Positions 6,973-11,142 of a stretch of DNA of 11,142 nt are shown here, in pieces. The notes beneath the pieces are model-generated. The model was not told the origin of the DNA and made no database searches. It saw only the letters and a program-made list of their open reading frames with translations. A program made the translations under genes and the position numbers. The first letter of the stretch is position 1. Every line of letters begins with the position of its first letter. Source of the stretch: Bacteroidales bacterium (GTDB lineage: Bacteria; Bacteroidota; Bacteroidia; Bacteroidales; UBA3663); NCBI GenBank assembly GCA_016293065.1, contig JAEDEY010000067.1, positions 1-11,142 of the forward strand, in the 5' to 3' direction.

Positions 6973-8628
6973 ATGATAACAAGTCTCAACGGATATTTTG
7001 AGAATAGCGTGAAGAGCTATTGGTCAAAGAAATGTTTTTCAGATTATAAAGCCGATTCTTATACCTTTGAAGATGTAGCAAATATCATTGTCAAACATCA
7101 TCTTTCATGGGAAAAAGCTGGATTTGAGAAAGGTTTCAGAGTGGCGATATGCGGACGTAACTGTTCGCAATGGTCTGCGATGCTTATTTCGGCATTTACC
7201 TATGGAGCGGTTGCTGTGCCTCTGCTCAATGAGTTCACAGCCGAACAGATTCACCGCCTTGTCAATCATTCAGAATCGCGACTTCTTTTTATCTCCGAGA
7301 ATATATGGAAAAAGCTCGATATCAACCAGATGCCTGGAGTGGAAGTGGTGATGCTCGACACCAAGGAGCAGACGATAGTCTATTGTCGTCATGACGATGT
7401 GCGCAAGGTTTTCGAGTCGAAAGACCAGCTGTTGGACGAGGCTTATCCTGATGGACTGACTCCTGCCGACATCAAGTTCCATGAGCACGATCCTGAGGAT
7501 TTGCTTATGATCAACTATACCAGCGGAACGACCAGTGCGCCTAAGGGTGTGATGATTCCAGAGCGTGCCTTGTGGAGTAACATGGCGTTTGCCGAAGAGG
7601 TCTTGCCGAATTTGTCAAGCAAAGACCGTGTGTTGTCGCTCCTTCCTACTGCCCATGTCTATGGCATGTCGTTCGAGGTGCTCTACGAGTTCTGTATCGG
7701 CATCGACATCACTTTCATCACTCGTTCGCTCAGTCCTGCCATCATCCTTAAGGCTCTTGCCGATGTCAAGCCAATCATCGTTGTCATTGTGCCGATGATT
7801 ATCGAGAAGGTGGTTCGCAAGGCGGTATTACCCAAGTGGAACAAGCCTGTGGTTCAGGCTCTTCTCAAGGTGCCAGGTGTCAATGCGATTGTTAAATCGG
7901 TGTTCCGCAAGGCTCTTGTCAAGGCGTTCGGCGGCAAGCTGTATGAGGTCATCATCGGTGGTGCTGCATTGAGCCCGGAGATCGACGATTTCCTTCACGA
8001 CATCAAGTTCCCTTATACCGTTGGATACGGAATGACCGAGTGTGCTCCGATTCTCTGCTATAGCGACAAGAAGTCTTTCGTGCCACAATCTTGTGGACGA
8101 CAGGTGCCTCGCATGGAGATTCGCATCACCAGTGCCGACCCTTACAATACCCCAGGTGAAATTGTAGCCAAGGGTATGAATGTCATGTTGGGCTACTATA
8201 AGAACGAAGAAGCAACTCAGGTGGCTATCGATGGCGATGGCTGGCTTCATACGGGCGATATGGGTGTCATCGACCAGAAGGGTAATGTCTTCATCAAGGG
8301 TCGAGCCAAGACTATGCTCCTCAGCAGCACAGGTCAGAATATTTATCCGGAGGAGATTGAGAATGAGGTGACTAAGCTCAAATATGTGGCAGAGAATATT
8401 GTCGTTCAGCGTGATGTCAAGCTCGTCTCTCTCATTTTCCCCGACCGAGATGCCGCTGCTGCCGATGGCCTTACCGACGACGAGCAGATTCTGAAGTATT
8501 ATGAAAGCAACAAGAAAACGCTCAATTCGCAGCTAGCTTCCTATGCTCATGTCTCAAAGTTCGAACTGATGAAGGAGGAGTTTGAGAAGACTCCTAAGAA
8601 GAGTATCAAACGATTCCTGTATTCATAA
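6973..8628 (+). CDS. AMP-forming acyl-CoA synthetase (long-chain fatty acid-CoA ligase-like)
   Basis: An adenylate-forming (ANL superfamily) enzyme of 551 residues. Relatives activate a carboxylic acid, usually a fatty acid, with ATP and join it to CoA. Motifs appear in order: the P-loop YTSGTTSAPKG at residues 182-192, GYGMTE at 351-356, WLHTGDMG (424-431) with the ribose-binding Asp, and the hinge/A8 region IKGRAKTMLLSSTGQNIYPEEIE (441-463). The C-terminus ends EKTPKKSIKRFLYS. In most family members the last motif carries the catalytic Lys as KxxR; here the aligned residue appears to be Ser544, with lysines at 542, 543 and 546. No signal peptide or membrane anchor is seen, so it is cytoplasmic or membrane-associated. 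The ATG at 6973 is preferred to an in-frame TTG at 6961 that lies almost on the transcription start. It is monocistronic between its promoter and terminator. Chain-length specificity cannot be inferred. Confidence 0.9.
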   Translation: MITSLNGYFENSVKSYWSKKCFSDYKADSYTFEDVANIIVKHHLSWEKAGFEKGFRVAICGRNCSQWSAMLISAFTYGAVAVPLLNEFTAEQIHRLVNHSESRLLFISENIWKKLDINQMPGVEVVMLDTKEQTIVYCRHDDVRKVFESKDQLLDEAYPDGLTPADIKFHEHDPEDLLMINYTSGTTSAPKGVMIPERALWSNMAFAEEVLPNLSSKDRVLSLLPTAHVYGMSFEVLYEFCIGIDITFITRSLSPAIILKALADVKPIIVVIVPMIIEKVVRKAVLPKWNKPVVQALLKVPGVNAIVKSVFRKALVKAFGGKLYEVIIGGAALSPEIDDFLHDIKFPYTVGYGMTECAPILCYSDKKSFVPQSCGRQVPRMEIRITSADPYNTPGEIVAKGMNVMLGYYKNEEATQVAIDGDGWLHTGDMGVIDQKGNVFIKGRAKTMLLSSTGQNIYPEEIENEVTKLKYVAENIVVQRDVKLVSLIFPDRDAAAADGLTDDEQILKYYESNKKTLNSQLASYAHVSKFELMKEEFEKTPKKSIKRFLYS

Positions 8629-8631
8629 ATA

Positions 8632-8674
8632 CAATCCCCGGCAACAGTTTCGACTGTGTCGGGGATTGCTTTTT
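8632..8674 (+). terminator. Rho-independent terminator of the acyl-CoA ligase gene
   Basis: CAATCCCC (8632-8639) pairs with GGGGATTG (8661-8668). The stem continues inward through three pairs (one G-T), a bulged A at 8643 and five more pairs, to a TTCG loop at 8649-8652. The tail CTTTTTC follows. It starts four bases after the stop codon. Confidence 0.92.
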
Positions 8675-8690
8675 CTGTTCATGCCTCAGA

Positions 8691-9380
8691 TCAGTAGAAC
8701 TTGTATTTCAGTCCGATACCCAAGGCTAATATGTCCTTGAACTCAAGACGCTTGTTCGGGACGTATGATATGATTGCCAGATCGAACGACGATACATCAT
8801 AATAGAAAGTCAGTCGGTCGGTCATCATCTTGTTGTCTTTGAGCATGAAGTTGATCTGCCCGCCAATGCTGAGTTGTATTCTCATCTTCGACGAGAAGCG
8901 GTAATAGTCTCCAGGATAGCGTTCGGTCTCTGTGTACCAGAACTCGTCGTTGAATACAGTATTGAGTGCCAATGAGAATGTTGCAGGATTGCAGGAAAAA
9001 CGGTCATTGAATTTCACTTCCCACGGACAGATACTTTCGCGGATTGTCAGTGTCAGCATGTCGTCGTTCATCACCATCTTCGGAAGGAATCCCAGCATCA
9101 GGTGAGTCTCCCATCGGTCGTGCTTGCCATAGTCCCAACCCAAGCCTGCCGAAACAAAGCCGATGTTGCCGGCATATTGCACGATTGAGATGTTGGGCAG
9201 CAGATTCATCCAGTGCTCCCTGGCCGTTGCCACCCTCTTCTGATACTTGGTGACTCTCTTGTTGGCAATGCTGTCTGCCTCTACGACATTCTCCTGTGCC
9301 GAAATCTTCTGCACCGAACAGCACAATACCAAGGCAATCAGAATATGACAAAATGCTATTTTAGAAATATTTGACTTCAT
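8691..9380 (-). CDS. Secreted protein, probable small outer-membrane beta-barrel, unrecognised family
   Basis: No family was recognised with confidence. The ATG at 9380 gives 229 residues and a classic signal peptide: MKSN, a hydrophobic stretch IAFCHILIALVLCC, then probable cleavage after ISAQ near residue 29. An upstream ATG at 9392 would only add MVLL. After a short charged helix (about 45-60) come alternating hydrophobic/polar strands rich in aromatic and Gly residues, for example VQYAGNIGFVSAGLGWDYG, RWETHLMLGF, RIQLSIGGQINFML and DILALGIGLKYKFY. The C-terminal aromatic residue and amphipathic strands are typical of outer-membrane barrels, and the size would fit about eight strands. The start overlaps the last 20 bases of the upstream phosphoesterase gene, so the two are probably co-transcribed and coupled. 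A lipid-modifying or transport role is possible but nothing in the sequence proves it. Confidence 0.75.
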   Translation of the reverse strand: MKSNISKIAFCHILIALVLCCSVQKISAQENVVEADSIANKRVTKYQKRVATAREHWMNLLPNISIVQYAGNIGFVSAGLGWDYGKHDRWETHLMLGFLPKMVMNDDMLTLTIRESICPWEVKFNDRFSCNPATFSLALNTVFNDEFWYTETERYPGDYYRFSSKMRIQLSIGGQINFMLKDNKMMTDRLTFYYDVSSFDLAIISYVPNKRLEFKDILALGIGLKYKFY

Positions 9381-10284
9381 AAGTAAAACCATCGGGTGTT
9401 ATAGTGAAGTAGAAGATCTCGCGTTCGCCAATGTGAGGAATGCCGTAGAAGAGGCAGTTGTAGTTGAGTGCCTGAATCAGATCGTGATGATGCTTGTGGC
9501 CGTTGATGACAAAGCCGTAGCGGAAGGTACCTACTATGGCTTTCTTGTCTTCTTCGCTTATGTCCCACGATTCAATGTCGGCTTCTGTAAAGACCGATGC
9601 CTCTTTTTCCAATCCCGGATATTGGCGCACATAGACCATAAACGGAATAGCAACGTTGTTGTTGAACTGCTCGTCGCCAGGGCACGAATGCATCATGAGT
9701 ACTGTGTGTGTGATGCTGTCGGGATGCTCTGCGTTGATTTCTTGCACTTCCTTTATGTCATCTTCGAGAAAATGAAAGTCGGGAACGGGTATCGAGTATT
9801 CCTGTTCGCGCGAGTTGGTGTTGAGACACACCAAATGCAGGTGCCCGACATTGAGCGAGTAGTTGTATGGCCCATATATGGTCCGATACTGATGTTCGCC
9901 TGTGCCGAGAAAGTCATGATTGCCAATCACGGTGAGCCAAGGATGCTTGAGCCTGCACAGTTCTTTTGTCATCCATCTGAATTCTTCCGTCAGACCGAAA
10001 TCGGTCAAGTCTCCGCCATGTAACACAAAGTCAAGCTCAGTGCAACTGTTCAGGTAATCCACTGCCTTTCTTGTGTCGTCATAATTGCGCTGAGTGTCTG
10101 AAATAAATGCAAACCTTATGGTGTCGAGTCCCCTTCCATTCTTTTCAATCACAGAGACATTTTTCTCGGTCAGTTGCGTAGCAATATTATCCACATTCTC
10201 GTATGGATGATATCGGAACTGGTCACAACCTGTCAAAATGCACAAAAATAAAAATAAAAAAATTTTTAACCTATTCGTTTTCAT
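9361..10284 (-). CDS. Lipoprotein calcineurin-like metallophosphoesterase
   Basis: A 307-residue phosphoesterase anchored in the envelope. The N-terminus MKTNRLK, a hydrophobic segment and the lipobox LTGC mark a lipoprotein with lipidated Cys20. The metallophosphoesterase motifs appear in order: FISDTQ with Asp63 (Gln instead of the usual His two residues later), GGDLTD with Asp92, GNHD with Asn122 and His123, MMHS with His199, and GHKH with His263 and His265. This set would bind a two-metal centre. Known members hydrolyse phosphomonoesters, diesters, nucleotides or lipid headgroups; the substrate here is not predictable. The sequence after Cys20 (DQFRYH) lacks an obvious acidic surface-export signal, so a periplasm-facing location is more likely than the cell surface. 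The promoter ends four bases before the ATG, suggesting a leaderless mRNA. Its 3' end overlaps the probable outer-membrane protein gene. Confidence 0.9.
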   Translation of the reverse strand: MKTNRLKIFLFLFLCILTGCDQFRYHPYENVDNIATQLTEKNVSVIEKNGRGLDTIRFAFISDTQRNYDDTRKAVDYLNSCTELDFVLHGGDLTDFGLTEEFRWMTKELCRLKHPWLTVIGNHDFLGTGEHQYRTIYGPYNYSLNVGHLHLVCLNTNSREQEYSIPVPDFHFLEDDIKEVQEINAEHPDSITHTVLMMHSCPGDEQFNNNVAIPFMVYVRQYPGLEKEASVFTEADIESWDISEEDKKAIVGTFRYGFVINGHKHHHDLIQALNYNCLFYGIPHIGEREIFYFTITPDGFTYEVKYF

Positions 10285-10288
10285 GTTG

Positions 10289-10320
10289 CAAAATTAGTCA
10301 TTCTATTGATTATTGGCAAA
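10289..10320 (-). promoter_or_regulatory. Promoter of the metallophosphoesterase gene, immediately before the ATG
   Basis: On the - strand, 10296 to 10289 reads TAATTTTG (-7) and 10320 to 10317 reads TTTG (-33), 20 bases apart. Only four bases (CAAC) separate the -7 box from the ATG at 10284, so transcription should begin at or very near the start codon. Confidence 0.7.
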
Positions 10321-10419
10321 CATCTTTCAACAAACTGAGCCAATTTCTCAATAATCTGCTTCCTGTTTGATTCCTCTATTTGTCAACAACGAATAATTTG
10401 TTAAAGAATTCTCATTTTA

Positions 10420-10451
10420 TTTGTTCAATTCATTTATTAGTCGTATCTTTG
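10420..10451 (+). promoter_or_regulatory. Promoter of the FHA-like gene, Bacteroidota type
   Basis: TATCTTTG at 10444-10451 (-7) and TTTG at 10420-10423 (-33) have 20 bases between them. A start near 10455-10458 leaves a leader of about 45 bases. The promoter is divergent from that of the phosphoesterase gene. Confidence 0.75.
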
Positions 10452-10499
10452 CACACGTATGTTGAGTAGTATATTTTCAAATTATCTTATATTCTATTT

Positions 10500-10925
10500 A
10501 TGAAACTCGCAATTAACACAACTTCAGGCGTGATGCTGACCGATCTCGACAAGCTGTCGGCACAGTATCAGGGCACCATCTCGATAGGGCAGAAGTGCAA
10601 GCATGTGTGGAACACCGTGGCTATCGACGACGAGAGTGTCGATCCTTTCCAGTGCCAGATCATTGGTGTGGCAGGCAATATGAAACTCAAGAACGGACAG
10701 AACAGGACAGAGTGTCCTAAGGGTCTGCTCAGTCCGAAGCTCGTGCCTTGCAACGGCTGCACCGGCCGATGCGTCAATGTCCATGCCGGTCGCCCAACCT
10801 ATTATCAGCACGACCCCTCAACGGCAACTCTGATCAACGGCAATCCTGTAGGTCAATGGGGCACAGAGCTCCAAGTAGGTGACGAACTAACTTTCGGCTC
10901 AGTAACCGCAGTAGTCATAGCATAA
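10500..10925 (+). CDS. Small FHA-like domain protein with a four-cysteine insertion
   Basis: A 141-residue protein with no signal peptide, presumably cytoplasmic. It can be laid onto an FHA (forkhead-associated) fold: GTISIGQ (25-31) for the IGR strand, NTVAIDDESVDPFQCQI (38-54) for the strand and SRxH loop, MKLKNG (61-66), YYQHDPSTATLINGNPV (101-117) for the DxxSxNGTxVNG region, and LQVGDELTFG (124-133) for the closing LxxGDxIxxG. The residues that contact phosphothreonine are mostly missing: the Arg of IGR is Gln31, and the SRxH positions read Asp-Pro-Phe-Gln. Between the strands sits an insertion with Cys72, Cys84, Cys87 and Cys91 (CNGCTGRC), a possible metal site. Cys33 and Cys52 lie outside it. 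The gene stands alone with its own promoter and terminator; no kinase or secretion gene is adjacent. The FHA assignment is by eye and moderately sure; the function is unknown. Confidence 0.75.
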   Translation: MKLAINTTSGVMLTDLDKLSAQYQGTISIGQKCKHVWNTVAIDDESVDPFQCQIIGVAGNMKLKNGQNRTECPKGLLSPKLVPCNGCTGRCVNVHAGRPTYYQHDPSTATLINGNPVGQWGTELQVGDELTFGSVTAVVIA

Positions 10926-10951
10926 TCCCAATATCTCAAGGGCATCAAGCA

Positions 10952-10979
10952 TAACACTTAACACTTAACGCTTAACATT
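10952..10979. repeat. Four-copy heptamer direct repeat
   Basis: TAACACT, TAACACT, TAACGCT and TAACATT follow each other without gaps, a 7-base unit with two exact and two near-exact copies. It lies between the FHA-like gene and its terminator. No function can be assigned. Confidence 0.8.
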
Positions 10980-10985
10980 TGCAAA

Positions 10986-11025
10986 ACCCACTGACAATCA
11001 GCATTTCTGCTGAAAATCAGTGGGT
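10986..11025. terminator. Hairpin between convergent genes, probable bidirectional terminator
   Basis: ACCCACTGA (10986-10994) pairs with TCAGTGGGT (11017-11025). A second stem, TCAGCA (10998-11003) with TGCTGA (11008-11013), sits inside a 3x3 internal loop and closes a four-base loop that reads GAAA on the - strand. The - strand tail is GGGTTTTGC; the + strand tail is only moderately T-rich (CTGCTTGTTCTG). It lies between the FHA-like gene and the - strand gene ending at 11094. Confidence 0.65.
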
Positions 11026-11062
11026 CTGCTTGTTCTGTTGTCAATCTTGATAAGATGAACAA

Positions 11063-11092
11063 TCTGTGAAGCACAGAGCAATGCTTTTTTTT
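11063..11092 (+). terminator. Weak second terminator candidate
   Basis: TCTGTG (11063-11068) pairs with CACAGA (11072-11077), and a run of eight T residues (11085-11092) follows after a short gap. The distance from stem to T-run is longer than ideal, so this is a weak candidate in the + direction only. Confidence 0.3.
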
Positions 11093-11093
11093 C

Positions 11094-11142
11094 TTACAGT
11101 TTCTCTACCTCTTCGACAGAAAGGCCAAGAGAAACAGAGATG
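11094..11142 (-). CDS. C-terminal fragment of a - strand gene, possibly an Rpn/PD-(D/E)XK transposase-like protein
   Basis: Reading the - strand from the window edge gives ISVSLGLSVEEVEKL followed by TAA at 11096-11094. Only 15 complete codons are present and the gene continues beyond the window. The ending resembles the usual C-terminus of Rpn-family/PD-(D/E)XK nuclease transposase-like proteins, which are frequent in Bacteroidota and often finish with a short helix-turn-helix of the type GLSxEEIxxL. Such an ending also occurs in other proteins, so both the coding call and the family are tentative. A hairpin at 10986-11025 could terminate it. Confidence 0.4.
   Translation of the reverse strand, partial: ISVSLGLSVEEVEKL

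Noticed and set aside
9381..9392. Upstream ATG for the probable outer-membrane protein
   Set aside because: It would add MVLL before MKSN; the Lys-containing start at 9380 gives a more typical signal peptide. It cannot be fully excluded.
9433..10023. Open frame of 196 codons antisense to the phosphoesterase
   Set aside because: The opposite strand encodes all metallophosphoesterase motifs in order; the antisense product shows none of its own.

Overview
The window looks like chromosomal DNA of a Bacteroidota bacterium, most likely a Prevotella-like member of the Bacteroidales. The evidence is a set of Bacteroidota-type promoters (TAnnTTTG near -7, with TTG or TTTG 19-20 bases upstream), start codons without Shine-Dalgarno sequences, A/T-rich intergenic gaps, and gene families typical of the order. 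The genus is an inference. No rRNA, tRNA, CRISPR array, complete insertion sequence or phage gene was seen. No gene-free stretch exceeds 300 bases.

Left part, + strand (1-4865). The 3' end of an M16 zinc-protease-like gene is closed by a strong terminator. A promoter follows, then guaB (IMP dehydrogenase) with an exported cyclophilin-type peptidyl-prolyl isomerase overlapping its stop codon (ATGA). The trigger factor gene (tig) comes next with its own promoter and a terminator. Two of these products handle protein folding: the cyclophilin in the envelope and trigger factor at the ribosome.

Middle (4889-8674). aspS (aspartyl-tRNA synthetase) lies on the - strand and converges on tig across a perfect 18-bp inverted repeat. 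A divergent A/T-rich gap of about 236 bases separates it from a + strand acyl-CoA synthetase-like AMP-forming ligase, which ends at a long hairpin terminator with a TTCG loop.

Right part (8691-11142). Two - strand genes form an overlapping pair: a lipoprotein calcineurin-like metallophosphoesterase and, downstream, a secreted protein that is probably an outer-membrane beta-barrel. The phosphoesterase promoter lies so close to its ATG that the mRNA is predicted to be leaderless or nearly so. Divergent from it is a 141-residue protein that reads as a degenerate FHA domain with a four-cysteine insertion, the least conventional gene here. The window ends with a heptamer direct repeat, a probably bidirectional terminator, and the last codons of a - strand gene whose C-terminus resembles Rpn/PD-(D/E)XK transposase-like proteins.

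Most of the window is housekeeping. No clear new multi-gene system is visible. The best leads are the FHA-like/Cys protein, the phosphoesterase/outer-membrane pair, and the altered C-terminal lysine motif of the acyl-CoA ligase.
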